From contig JAIXMQ010000024.1 of assembly GCA_025716855.1 (NCBI GenBank), forward strand, positions 341,645 to 405,644: a stretch of 64,000 nt of DNA, given 5' to 3'. Positions 32,669 through 43,571 of this stretch are shown here, piece after piece. The stretch comes from Pilaira anomala. Its lineage: Eukaryota > Mucoromycota > Mucoromycetes > Mucorales > Mucoraceae. The notes beneath the pieces were generated by a model. It did not search any database. It saw only the letters and a program-made list of their open reading frames with translations, and was not told the DNA's origin. The position numbers and the translations under genes are program-made. Each line of letters opens with the position of its first letter. Positions within the stretch are counted from its first letter, which is position 1.

Positions 32669-35666
32669 ATGTCGAAAGCAAACGAAACTATTCCCCTTAC
32701 TGCTATGGCCGAAAAAGAATGGAAAGATCAGGTTTCACCAGAGCTCGAAGTTTACTTAGATACCCAGCCTACTTTTGGATTAACGGACGCGCAAGTCACC
32801 GACAGACTCTCAAAGTTCGGCCGGAACGAGTTGCAAGAAATTAAAAAGAGCAAAATTAAACATTTTTTATCCTTTTGTAAGTTTTAAAAAAAAGTACATT
32901 TAGAGTTAAAATAGTGATACTTATCATTTCCAAAAAAAAAAAAAAAAAAAAAAAAAGTTACTGGTGCTATTGCATATTTGATGGAAATATCCATAATTTT
33001 AACAGCCATAACACAAGACTGGATAGACTTTGGTATTATCTTGGCCATGTTAGTAATTAATGCGCTGATCGGCTATAGCGAAGAAGCAAAAGCAGATTCT
33101 GCAGTAGCAGCTTTAAAGAACAGTCTTGCATTACACACTCGATGTTGGCGAAATGGAAAACTAATCGAAATTAATGCAACTGAGCTTTGTATAGGTGATG
33201 TGATTGTAGTAAGACTTGGTGATATCGTTCCTGCCGATGTTCGTTTATTAGGTATTGGTGCTACAGGTGAACAGATTGAGGGCGATCTTCAAATCGATCA
33301 AAGTGCATTAACGGGTGAATCATTACCTATACGTAAGCATAAAGGTGATTTAGTTTATTCATCAAGTACTGTCAAGCAAGGTCAACAACTTGCAATTGTG
33401 GTTAGAACAGGTCCAAATACATTTATAGGAAAAGCTGCTAATTTAATATCAATCACAACCGACGCTGGTCATTTCCAAAAAGTTGTCAACTATATTGGTA
33501 ATTTCTTGATCGCTTTATCTGTCTTGTTGGTATTGATTATTTTTATCTACGATTTGGTTGAAAAGAAAGCGATAAACGGTATTATAACCAAGGATGATGT
33601 TTTGGAAGCTTTAAAAGAAATGGTGGTTTTAGCAATCGCTGCGTAAGTAGAATGTTACAAAAGATCATGCTTTTTTATTATTATTATTATTATTATTATT
33701 CATTTTTATATCACTAACAACACATGTTTAATAGTATTCCAGTAGGCTTGCCAACTGTCATGTCTGTAACAATGGCAATTGGTGCTAAGCAACTAGCCAA
33801 GAAACAAGTGATTGTGAAACGATTAACAGCTGTAGAAGAGTTGGCTTCCGTATCTATTTTATGCAGTGACAAAACCGGTACACTTACATTAAACGAATTA
33901 ACGTTTGATGAACCTTATCTTTCTAAGAACTATACAAAGAGTGATATTTTATTATATGCTTATCTCTCTTCTGAACCTGCAACCAGCGATCCGATTGAGT
34001 TTGCTATCCGTAACGCTGCTAACAAAGATCACCCTTTAATAACAGGAGAAAAACATGAAGCGATAGGCTTTAAAGTACAATCTTTTAAACCATTTGATCC
34101 GAATGAGAAGATGTCTCGTGCTACTATTTTGGAACATGCATCTCAATCTACTTTTAAAGTGGCTAAAGGTGCTCCTCAGGTTATTATTAATCTTGTAAAG
34201 CAATATAATGGTAACTCGATGAAAGAAGCCGAAGATGTTGTACTTGAATTTGCTAGCCGTGGATTACGTGCATTAGGTGTTGCTCGTACAAAACCAACAA
34301 CATCGAGTACAGAAAAAGAAGAATGGGAACTGATTGGTATCTTTAGTTTAATTGATCCACCTCGTCATGATTCTGCAGATACAATTAGAGATTGTGCAGA
34401 ATACGGCATCTCGGTCAAGATGATTACAGGTGACCAAACTGTCATTGCAAAAGAAGTAGCTCAACGATTAGATATGGGTCAAAATATTTTAGATGCTAAT
34501 TCTCTAGTGGATCCTTCCAAGTCAGATGATCAAGTTGCGCAACAGTGTCTTGATGTAGATGGTTTTGCCCGTGTTATACCAGGTAATATTATCCAAACTA
34601 ACATTTATGTAAGCGTTTATTAACATATAATATAGAACACAAATATAGAGTAGTTGAATTATTACAAGGAAAAGGATACTTTGTTGCCATGACTGGTGAC
34701 GGTGTCAATGATGCACCTGCATTAAAAAAAGCTAATGTAGGTATTGCTGTACATGGAAGTACAGATGCTGCTCGAACGGCTTCAGACATTGTCTTATTGT
34801 CTCCTGGTCTTTCCGCTATCATTGATGGTATCAAGACATCTAGAGCTATCTTTCAGCGTCTTCAATCGTATGCTCTCTATCGTATTTCTTCTACTATTCA
34901 TTTTCTCATATTTTTCTTTGTTATTACCTTGGTCGAAGATTGGCAGATGCCTCCTATATTTTTAATATTAATTTCAGTTTTAAACGATGCAGCTACCATG
35001 ATTATGACTATAGATAATGTTACTATATCGAAAAGTCCTAATGTATGGAGATTAAGATTGTTGGTGGTTCTATCTACCGTTTTGGCTATATTCTTATCCT
35101 TGTTTTCATTTGCTCATTTCTATATCTTTAAAAATGTTATTCAAGTGACTGAAGGTCAACTTTATTCGGTCATGTATCTTCATATCTCAGCAGGTAAAAA
35201 AAAAAGTTGATGTACATATATATCTGCTGATGAATACTGATATTATTTTATTCATACTATAGCACCTCATTTCATCATCTTTTCCACACGAACTGAAGGA
35301 TTTTGTTGGAACAGTATACCTTCTTTGCCATTCACTTTGGTTGTGCTTGGCACACAAGTCATTGCGCTGGTTTTATCTGTTTATGGTGTAGTTGGGGATG
35401 AAAAAGTACAAGGAATTGGATGGGCTCAAGGTTTAATTGTTATCGTCATCGTACTTGTTACATTTATTTTGGTCGATTTAGTTAAAGTATTTACGATTCG
35501 TATGTGGAATAGGAGCCATTCTACGAGCGTCATTGTCAAACCAAAGCCTACACTTAAATCATTGACACAAGGAAAGTCGTTGTCTATAGGTAACAGTAAA
35601 CCTACCCGTGCTCAGAAATTTAATCAAGAACACAATCTAAATTGGGACGAACATCGTGCTTACTAA
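32669..35666 (+). CDS. P-type (IIIA) plasma-membrane H+-ATPase
   Basis: Five exons (32669-32876, 32958-33642, 33735-34582, 34636-35193, 35263-35666) join in frame to 900 residues. Actuator motif 'QSALTGESLPI' is near residue 188. The phosphorylation site is 'CSDKTGTLTLNE' (Asp about 343). The hinge motif 'MTGDGVNDAPALKKANVGIA' begins near 599. Ten membrane segments are expected: two pairs before the catalytic loop and six after it, with 'LNDAATMIMTIDN' in the region of yeast Pma1 helix 6. This fits subfamily IIIA proton pumps, which power nutrient uptake and pH control at the plasma membrane. Length is near yeast Pma1 (918). The start gives the usual charged N-terminus. The C-terminal tail is Ser/Lys-rich and may be the regulatory phosphorylation tail, but it does not resemble the Pma1 autoinhibitory end. 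It may be one of several paralogues. Confidence 0.92.
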
Positions 35667-36267
35667 ATAAACAACTTATTTCTTCCCTCTCTTTATTTTT
35701 CCATATTACTAATATATTCAGTCTATTATATCTTCAATAGGCTTTAAGAATTTTTTTTAGTTAACTCATTTCCATAGAGTGGACTTAAATTTTTGAGAAA
35801 GTAACTAGCGTCTACATAATTCAAAACCTATTCTGAAAGATTACCTATTATTGAAACCTATTGGTATTTATTATATGGTGAACGCTATTTTTTTGGAATA
35901 GATGTATTGGAGCAGCTATGATATGATACCTTACCATTGGCATGAATTACGCAAGTTTCAAAGGTGTTCGTTTCTTGATAACGTATGTAATTAAGTAGGA
36001 GATAAAGGTAGTACTGGTCAGGAATATTTCATGTTTTATATTGAAAAGAAAGAGGGAAAAAAAAGTGATTCAAGTAATCGAGTTAAATAAACATGTTTGC
36101 GATATATATCATGTGATGTGTTAAGAATTCAAATTTAAAAGACTAAGTCACGTATTCAGACCTTATTAGAGATTGTGTGTCACCTGTGAGGTTTTTTTAT
36201 TCTTTTTTCTTTTGCAAATAAAGGAAAGAAGGGTTTAAATACTACTGAAGCAAGTAAATTATAAACT
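35667..36267. other. Intergenic with a copy of the 31672-31830 module
   Basis: The stretch 35954-36085 matches 31672-31830, including 'gtttcaaag.tgttc' and the A-rich 'aaaaaagtgattc' end, with scattered indels. No gene is supported. The end of the region is the promoter of the DSC2-like gene. Confidence 0.4.
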
Positions 36268-36665
36268 ATGGATGCTGATGAACCTTCAGGTAATTAACAT
36301 TCAAAATAAAGTAAAAGAAACATACTAAAGGCATACGTTTTTTAGGCTTTCAAAATGCACCTGTAACCAAACTATTGGTACCTATTGTAGGTGGTTGCTC
36401 TGCTTTGGCCGCTGTTCTGAATGTTAAACCCCACATGGCCACTCAACTTTCCCACTTCACTAGTCAAGGGCAGGTAACATATGCGAACTATGTTACTAAA
36501 AAAAAAGTAAAATATGCTCAGGTATTTTTTTTTATGGTAGTTTTGGAGATTGCTCACTAGTCCTTGGGCCTTTGGTAGTATTGGGTCAACTGTGGTTGGA
36601 ACTTGGTTAATCTATAAAATGAAGATTGTAGAAAGACGATATGGAAGCTCTAAGTATGCGGTAAG

Positions 36666-36701
<36 letters not shown>

Positions 36702-37480
36702 TTGTGATATACTTATTTCGAGATAAATAGGCTCTTATTTTCATATCCTTTGTCGCGTCTACACTACTTGAGACAGGTGCTTTAATTGCAGGATCTCAAA
36801 TCGAATATATCAAGTCAATTGCTAGTGGGCCGTAAGTGTTTTGATATATGTAAATTTAAGTGATTGATATTGAATGATATATATATATATATATATATAC
36901 GGGTAGTTATGCCATTCTTTTCTCAATTTTATATCAATTTCAAAAGATTGTCCCAGCAAGTTATCAAGTTAATATGTTGGGCTTAAATATTACAGATAAA
37001 ACATACGTCTTTTTGGCCTCTATGCAGGTAAAAAAAAAGGAGAGAGAACAAACATAAAGAAATATGAAGTGTGTACTTATCATGTTATGACAGCTGCTAT
37101 TATCTGGATCATCAGCAACTATAGTACCTTGTTTATGTGGATTAGTAGTGGGATCGGTGTATGACAGTACAGGTATTAAGAAGTGGCGTTTTCCTAGATG
37201 GGTACAATCGATTGCAAATAAATATATTCTACCTGCCCTGGTAAATAAAAGGGTAAAAAGAAGAAGGGTACGAGAAGTGAATCGAAGGGAACCAGTACGA
37301 TCGGCACCATCCCCACCTATCGATGAACAAGATATTGATACAATGTTTGCCATGTTTCCCAACTATTCTAGACAAGATATTAAAACAGCACTCATTAGAT
37401 CTAAATCAAACTTGAATCGTGCTGCAGAAATCTTATTAACAACAGAACCAAGTGTGGGTAGCAGTGGTAGTAATCAATAA
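36268..37480 (+). CDS. DSC2: DSC2/UBAC2-like rhomboid pseudoprotease with UBA/CUE domain
   Basis: Six exons (36268-36289, 36346-36473, 36541-36660, 36731-36831, 36907-37027, 37094-37480) give 292 residues. The N-terminal two-thirds is a polytopic membrane domain starting 'APVTKLLVPIVGGCSALAAV' and containing 'FWRLLTSPWAFGSIGSTV', the rhomboid/derlin-like Trp-Arg pattern without a catalytic Ser-His dyad. A basic linker is followed by a UBA/CUE domain at about 240-280 ('DIDTMFAMFPNYSRQDIKTA', ending 'NLNRAAEILL'). This order is that of Dsc2 in fungi and UBAC2 in animals, which sit in the ER/Golgi membrane in ubiquitin-ligase complexes (the Dsc E3, cleavage of SREBP). Role here is inferred from the family. 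A 7-codon first exon precedes it. Confidence 0.82.
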
Positions 37481-37535
37481 ATATATAACAATAATGATAG
37501 TAATAAAGAAAAAAAGGTTTATTATATATAATTTT

Positions 37536-38596
37536 TTAACCCATTATATTACTACGGTGTTTTCCTTCATCATGCGTAAATGAAAAACTTGAGCCAAGTT
37601 TATTAGGATTAGCAGCCACTAGGGGTCTTTGTGTAGGTGGTTGAAATGTAAATATATTGCGGGGAGCAGGCGCATTTGGTTCTGCACGACGAATAGGTTG
37701 GCGTACTTGATCTTTAGGATCTACTGGACCAAATATTCTACCTGGTACTATATTATACATAAGAAGTAATATGATTAATGATTATAGTAATTTGATTAAA
37801 TACATGTATAAAAATTACCAAACAAACTTTTTTCTTGCTCCTGTTGAGTCTACATAAAGGAAAGATTAGTAAATATAATAAAGAATTTTATCTGTGTAAA
37901 AAAAAAATAGCATTACTTTTTGATGATCAGTATCAACAGGTTGATCGTTTAATCCAGTTAATTGAACCGTTTTAGGACATAATAATACACTTGTTTGTTC
38001 TTTACCAGTAACAGGCCAAGGTAACTTATTAGAAATAACTTGTAATTGCTTTAATACACAAGCTTGATCCCAAAGATAACGAATAGATTCAATTTTATAA
38101 TCCTTATTAAAGCTAACTGAAGTAGTCTAATAATTTTTATCACAAGCGCGTTAATATATATATATATATATATATATATACTTTGCTAAACTTACAACAG
38201 GAAATTCAATAGTTGAATTCATCTGTACAAATATGTTATTAACCAATTGAAATGTATAATATTGTTTTAATTTACCAAAAATCTTTCTTCAACATGAGGC
38301 ACAAGCCATTTACATTCACCACTGTAAAAATGAATTGACCAAATTACTTCTTCAATTAACTTGTTTGAGCCAATCAGAGTATTATAAACTGTTTCTTTTA
38401 CATGATTTACTTTTTCAGAGAATTGAGCGCTTAAAAAGAATTTACGTATCTGTGCGCTACCACGAACACCTACTAAAGTAGGTACATACATTATGACTGC
38501 ATCTTCCGAATACAAATCAGCAGCTGTACGTTTATTTTTAAAGCTATTCCAAGTCTGTTCAATTGATGATGATGAGCTTACTGATGATGACAGCAT
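37536..38596 (-). CDS. NTF2-like fold protein, fungal family of unknown role
   Basis: Five exons (38276-38596, 38196-38222, 37917-38126, 37819-37849, 37536-37747) keep frame for 266 residues. After a Ser-rich start, 'NKRTAADLYSEDAVIMYVPT' and 'VRGSAQIRKFFLSAQFSEK' are typical of SnoaL/NTF2-like domains. 'YKIESIRYLWDQACVLKQL' is the conserved 'Ir.yWDQ...L.Q' element of a fungal NTF2-like family. The C-terminal 'VPGRIFGPVDPKDQVRQP' repeats a short 'GRIFG' motif seen in that family, with a Pro/Gln-rich tail. No catalytic residues can be named. It converges on the DSC2-like gene (55 bp between stops). Function unknown. Confidence 0.65.
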
Positions 38597-38680
38597 TTTA
38601 TTTTATTTCTTAAAAAAAAAAAGAGAGAAGAAAAAGAATATAATAATAAATTAAAAATATAATTTGTAATTTATTAAGCA

Positions 38681-38921
38681 ATGTCTCTTACTGTTTTTGG
38701 AAAGTTATTAAAGCAACGAAATTTTACAGTGTATACAACAATTTGGCAAATGAGAGAATTTAGATATGCATGTAAATTTGTTTTGTTATTTTTGCTTTGA
38801 AAAGTGGAAAATAAAATATCTTATTATAGGTAATAAAAGTGATTATAGTTTCCAAAATAATAGAGAAAGGAGAGAAAGGGAGTATGACAAGACAATATAT
38901 TTTTTCTCCTTTTTTAAATAA
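38681..38921 (+). CDS. Possible 60-residue small protein, two exons
   Basis: Exon 1 (38681-38771) begins 'MSLTVFGKLLKQRNFTVYTT', a basic amphipathic stretch like a mitochondrial presequence. A GTAAAT donor and 'ttattatag' acceptor join exon 2 (38830-38921), which is Arg/Glu-rich, and the frame stays open to a TAA. No relative was recognised. The alternative is a 39-codon unspliced ORF or no gene at all. Confidence 0.25.
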
Positions 38922-39131
38922 CAAAGGAGATTCATGATATTGTGGCGTTTTACTCCTTGTTTAAAATAAAAAGGAGGCTTAAATTACAGTTTTATGATAG
39001 TGAGCAGGCAAGACAACACCTTTCAAACCTTCTTTTTTCACTCTCTTGGTACTATTAGATAATGAAAACTTTTTTTTTTAGTTTTATTAGATAAGCAATC
39101 ATGATATGAACAAGTATTATTATTATCATCA

Positions 39132-40013
39132 TTATCTTACATCATGATATTGTTGAGCAGTAGTTAATGACATGGTTTTCTTCATTCTTGGTTTAGTTGT
39201 AGAAGTTTCAGATGAAGAAGAGCGAGAAGTAATTGAATTTGCAGTACTATCTGTTTGCTTTTTATCTTGAGTCAATTTTCTTGAAATAGGTAAGGTAGCA
39301 TTATGTACAGTTATTTCACGTCTGCCTGGACTACGACGTAATTGTTGCTGCTGTTGCTGTTGCTGTTGTTTTGGCTGTTTATCATATGTATTATTAAAAG
39401 AAGAGGACCGAATACGATTCGTGGGTTTAACACGTGATGGACCTAATACAGGAGAATTTATAGGTCTTGTCGGATAAAGTACAAAATTAGGTGTTGGGGA
39501 ATGAATTGGAGAAGAAGGTGATACCATCGAGTGTCCATTTGATCTCTTATTCGGTATAGTTCCTTCCGAAGTTCCGCTTTGGTTAGTATTGTTGTTGTTG
39601 GGCTTACTCATAGTAGCAGTAGTAATAGTAGTATTATTATTATTAGTGCATTGTTGATCATTTGTTGCTGTCTTTTGTGAACAATATTCATCATCGTCTT
39701 CTATAATCATTTCTTTTAATTCACTTTCAACATTTAATAAACGCGCTATATTATCCAACATAAATAATACAGATAATAGAATCCATTTGGTCATTGATCT
39801 ACTACAAAAAATTGCGTACTGGTACATTGAACAAGGTCTTTCATCAGAAATACTTGGTAAATTAGATAACATTTGAACTATAAATGCTTGTACTTGAAGT
39901 AAACAAATAGTTGTAATAGATGGTATACGTAAACTAGTCTTTTTTTTCTCTTCAAATAAATCCTGTCTAACTTTATCATATAAAGGTCGATTCATTTGTG
40001 TCTGTTTTAACAT
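39132..40013 (-). CDS. Hypothetical Ser/Asn/Gln-rich protein
   Basis: Single open frame of 293 residues from the ATG at 40013 (an upstream in-frame extension to 40172 crosses a poly-T tract read as poly-Phe and is unlikely). Residues 1-110 are the only ordered-looking part, with 'IPSITTICLLQVQAFIVQML' and 'SMTKWILLSVLFMLDNIARL', which could be amphipathic helices of a regulatory protein. The rest is low complexity: Asn/Thr runs, Pro-Ser repeats ('SPSSPIHSPTP'), a Gln run and a basic end. I do not recognise a family. The disordered, Ser/Thr-Pro-rich tail would suit a phosphorylated nuclear or signalling protein, but this is speculation. Confidence 0.55.
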   Translation of the reverse strand: MLKQTQMNRPLYDKVRQDLFEEKKKTSLRIPSITTICLLQVQAFIVQMLSNLPSISDERPCSMYQYAIFCSRSMTKWILLSVLFMLDNIARLLNVESELKEMIIEDDDEYCSQKTATNDQQCTNNNNTTITTATMSKPNNNNTNQSGTSEGTIPNKRSNGHSMVSPSSPIHSPTPNFVLYPTRPINSPVLGPSRVKPTNRIRSSSFNNTYDKQPKQQQQQQQQQLRRSPGRREITVHNATLPISRKLTQDKKQTDSTANSITSRSSSSETSTTKPRMKKTMSLTTAQQYHDVR

Positions 40014-40177
40014 TTTTTCAAAGTAAAGGGAAAAAGAGGTTGAAAAAAAAAAAAAAAAAAAAAATGCACCAATTTTGTACTCCAAAACATAAAGGGGGTG
40101 TGAACTAAGCGTTTTTTGTTTACATAGTGATTTATTTATTATAATTTGTCCATCTTTGGGCTGTATGTACATAATTT

Positions 40178-40387
40178 TTATTTTAACTTTTTATTGATAA
40201 CCATTTCGCGTTCTTCTTTTAAAGCTTCAAGTTGTTGCTTTAATTTTTCAATATCTTCTTCTGAAATAGTTGGCGCTTGCTTTTTAGAGTCGTTACGTTC
40301 TCTTAACTCTGTTCCAATATAGTATCCAACTGGAATAGTGATTAACGCAATGGCTGGATAAATGTTGTTCTTGATGACTGAAAACAT
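40178..40387 (-). CDS. Small single-pass membrane protein, possibly mitochondrial
   Basis: 69 residues, single exon. The N-terminus 'MFSVIKNNIYPAIALITIPV' continues to 'GYYIGTELRERN': one hydrophobic segment with a Gly-rich end, then a Lys/Glu coiled-coil tail ('EEDIEKLKQQLEALKEEREM'). The layout resembles small mitochondrial inner-membrane subunits or assembly factors. It is divergently paired with ATP synthase subunit g across 173 bp, which supports but does not prove a mitochondrial role. No family name can be given. Confidence 0.6.
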   Translation of the reverse strand: MFSVIKNNIYPAIALITIPVGYYIGTELRERNDSKKQAPTISEEDIEKLKQQLEALKEEREMVINKKLK

Positions 40388-40560
40388 AGTAAATATATTT
40401 TACCAAAAAAAAAAAAAAAAAAAATGGTTCGACGTCACTGAAGGAGGCTTCTTTTTTATTGAAAAAATTTCTTCCCCCGCCCATTTCGACAAGTATAGGA
40501 CCCCCCTCACATTGTTTCCTTTCTTTTTTTTTAACTGTACACTCTTTTTTTTTATACACA
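40388..40560. promoter_or_regulatory. Bidirectional promoter, small membrane protein / ATP20
   Basis: 173 bp between divergent start codons, with a poly-A tract at 40405-40424 and a C-rich patch near 40475-40505. Confidence 0.55.
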
Positions 40561-40973
40561 ATGGCTTCTAAGATTATTGGTTGTGCTCAAAACACTCTTA
40601 GCAAGCTTATTGGTAATTGAGTCGATATTTTTTTAAAACTTCAAAATGATTCACTAACTTTTTTTTTTTCTTCAATTCGTTAACAGCTCTTCAAAAGCCT
40701 GTTGTCTATAACACCAAGGTTGCTGTCGAAGTTGCCAAGCAAGTATATGTTAAGGAAGGTATGTCTTTCCCTACTGGTGCTCAATTCTCTCAAGCACAAC
40801 AAACTCTCCAAAACGCTTTAAAGATCAACAACCTCAAGAACTTGACCTTTGCTGATGCCGCAAAGACTGGTGTCGTTCTTGCTGAAATCTATACCTTTTT
40901 CCTTATTGGTGAAATCGTTGGTCGTAGAAACTTGATTGGTTATAACGTCAAGTCTGAAGAATCTCATCATTAA
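40561..40973 (+). CDS. ATP20: Mitochondrial F1Fo-ATP synthase subunit g
   Basis: Two exons (40561-40612, 40687-40973), 112 residues. 'YNTKVAVEVAKQVYVKEGMS', 'SFPTGAQFSQAQQTLQNAL' and the C-terminal membrane helix 'GVVLAEIYTFFLIGEIVGRR' match the ATP-synt_G family; the helix carries the small-residue GxxxG-like face used for dimer contacts. Subunit g sits in the inner mitochondrial membrane and, with subunit e, stabilises ATP synthase dimers and cristae. Codon use is strongly biased, as for an abundant protein. Start is the first ATG and gives the expected short N-terminus. Confidence 0.9.
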
Positions 40974-41102
40974 ACTTCGAGCTATAATTATGATATAATA
41001 GTAATAATAATAAAAATAAAGAAAAAGACTAGAAAAAAAGTATTTCAACCGTGAAAAATCTATACGACAGTGATTTATATTTGTTTTATTACATTTAATA
41101 TT

Positions 41103-43571
41103 CTATTTTCTACCCTTCTTTCCTTTACCACCAGTTTTTGGTGTTCTCATGTTGGTAAGACGAGCAGGTTGTGAAGATTTCTTTGCAGCTCTGGCTGCCA
41201 TCTTTTGACTACGACCATCATCCTCAGCATCATCTTCTTCCATTGCTTGCATACGTCTTCTCTTTTGACGACTCATACCATCATATTTACCACGTTTTTC
41301 TTTAGGCTTTGTATCTGATTTATCTTCTTGAATACCAAACTTAGCTTTATGATCTTCTTTGCCTGCAGTTTGACCAGTTTTCTTTTCTTTTTCAGTCTGG
41401 AACCAAGTTCTAGCAGGTCTAGCATAAATTTCAGCACCATGATGAAGCATATTTTCGGATTTTTTAAGTTGCATCTCTGCATTTCGGATAGCACGTTCTT
41501 GTTTCTCTTCAGCCAAGACTTCTTTAATTTGAGGTCCTAAGCTTTCTACCTTTTGTTTATATCTTTGAACAACTTCATGATTTACAACTCGATTCTTGAC
41601 TTGAGCTCCAACCGATGACTTGATAGCCATTTTTAACATTTTACGATCAGATTCACCCACCAACGTAACAGAGCGACCATTACGACCAGCACGAGCAGTA
41701 CGACCCACACGATGAAGATATTGAGCAAATTGTGTAGGCATATTATAATTAATAACTGTTTCAATACCCTTAATATCAAGACCTCTTGCTGCTAAATCGG
41801 TAGCAAGTAAATAATCAACTTCGTTATCTCTGAATCGTTCAAGTGCCTCTAAACGTTGTTCCTGAGTAAGATTACCATGTAACTCAGCAGCAGAAAGTCC
41901 CATTAAACCAAATAAAATTTTCATTTGATGTGCTGCAGCTTTGGATCTAAAAAATACGATAACCTTTTCTTTAAATGTCTTTCTACATAATGCAAGTAAA
42001 ACAGCTGCACGATCAGATTCACGAGTTTGACGAATACGAACAAATTCTTGAATAAGACGAGAGGCTGCTTGGTTACTGGGATCAACAAACAAACGAACTG
42101 GATTGTTTAATGACATGCGAACCAATTGATCAACATTATCTGTCATGGTAGCAGAGAATAACATGGTTTGTCTACCTCTAGGACAGGCCTTGATAATTTC
42201 GCCTAATTCATCCGCAAAACCATCTTCCAACATACGATCAGCTTCATCCATAACCAAAATTTCACAAGCATCAAGATGGAAACCAGTCGAGTTACGAACA
42301 TGATCAATTAAACGACCTGGAGTAGCAACAACTACATCGGGCTTTAACTTTAATTCTTGTTCTTGAGTCTTGACACTTAAACCACCAACGCAAAGTGCAA
42401 ATGTGATATCTGTATAATTTGCTAATTTGACAGCAACACTGTGTACCTGAGCAGCCAACTCACGAGTGGGACAGAGAATAAGAACACGGGTAGAAGGAGT
42501 CTGTCTAGGTCGATATAAAAGACGTTCTAAGATAGGGACAATAAAGGCGGCTGTTTTACCTGAGCCTGTAACAGCACCACCACAAATATCTTTACCCATT
42601 AAAGCAATAGGGATAGTACGAGATTGAATATCAGTAGGTTTAATAAATCCAACATTGGATAAACCTTTGAGAATAGGACGAGAAAGATTCATGGAAGCAA
42701 ATGAGTCATGATCTTGTCTCTTTTCATCAGATTCATCGGCAAAATATTCCTTTTTACGCTACAGAAAATGTTAATATACAGGCGAATTATATCACAAAAA
42801 AAAAGAGAGAAACTTGCCTGTTTTTCTGCTTCATCCTCAACAGCTTCTTCATCACTATTTGCTTGAATATCTTCTGCTTCACCGTCAGTAAGATCTTCTT
42901 CAGTATCACTGTCAGAATCGTCCTCATCGTCTTCTTCTTCAATTCTTTCAGCACCAGCACCAAAACCATCGAGCGCTAAATCTTCATCATTTTCTTTATC
43001 ATCGTTCTCATCGTCTGAAGCTGCACCAACGAATTCTGAAGTCTCATCCACCTCCTCCTCTACTTCTGATTCTTCCTTAATATCAACTTGCTTTGACTTT
43101 TTCTTTTTATCTTTAAGATCCTGCCTCTTTTTAGCGATAATATCATCAATTGAAGTTCTGTCAGCATCACCCTATTTAAGTGTTACAAATATTAGTTGGC
43201 TCTGACAAAAAAAAAACAAAAAAATATTTTTATATTTCATTTACCTGCTTTCCTTTCAACATACCACGAGCAGCAGAGAAGTCCCAATCTTTTCTGGTAG
43301 CGTTACCGCCGTCCATAGAAAAGGTAAACTCGGAATCAAAATCGTTTTCTTTGTTGGCCTTAGTTTTCTTTTCAATATCGGCTTTGATAGTAGCTTGGAT
43401 TCCTTGCTTCTTTTCACGGTTGGCTTGCTTTCTTAATTTTTTAAGCATCTTCTTGTCCATTGGTTTCTTTTCTTTTACTTCCTCTTCTTCTTCTAACTCT
43501 TCCATGGGATCCTCAACTACAATATCTTGATCGTCCTCGATCGTCATTACAAAATCATCTTTTTGTCCCAT
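41103..43571 (-). CDS. DRS1: DEAD-box RNA helicase Drs1 (DDX27)
   Basis: Three exons (43245-43571, 42818-43171, 41103-42758) encode 778 residues. A long acidic N-terminus precedes the helicase core. The Q-motif and motif I are near 'GFIKPTDIQSRTIPIALMGK' and 'AVTGSGKTAAF'. Motif II is 'VMDEADRMLEDGF'; motif III is 'MLFSATMT'; motif V/VI are 'LLATDLAARGLDIKG' and 'HRVGRTARAGRNG'. 'DEADRMLEDGFADEL' and the basic tail ('SRQKRRRMQAMEED', then a Gly/Lys end) point to Drs1/DDX27, a nucleolar helicase needed for 60S subunit assembly. Intron 2 has a GC-AG border (CAG|GCAAGT): the only nearby GT would lead to an immediate stop. Start is the first ATG of the acidic exon. Gene borders: 129 bp from ATP20 (convergent). 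Confidence 0.93.
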
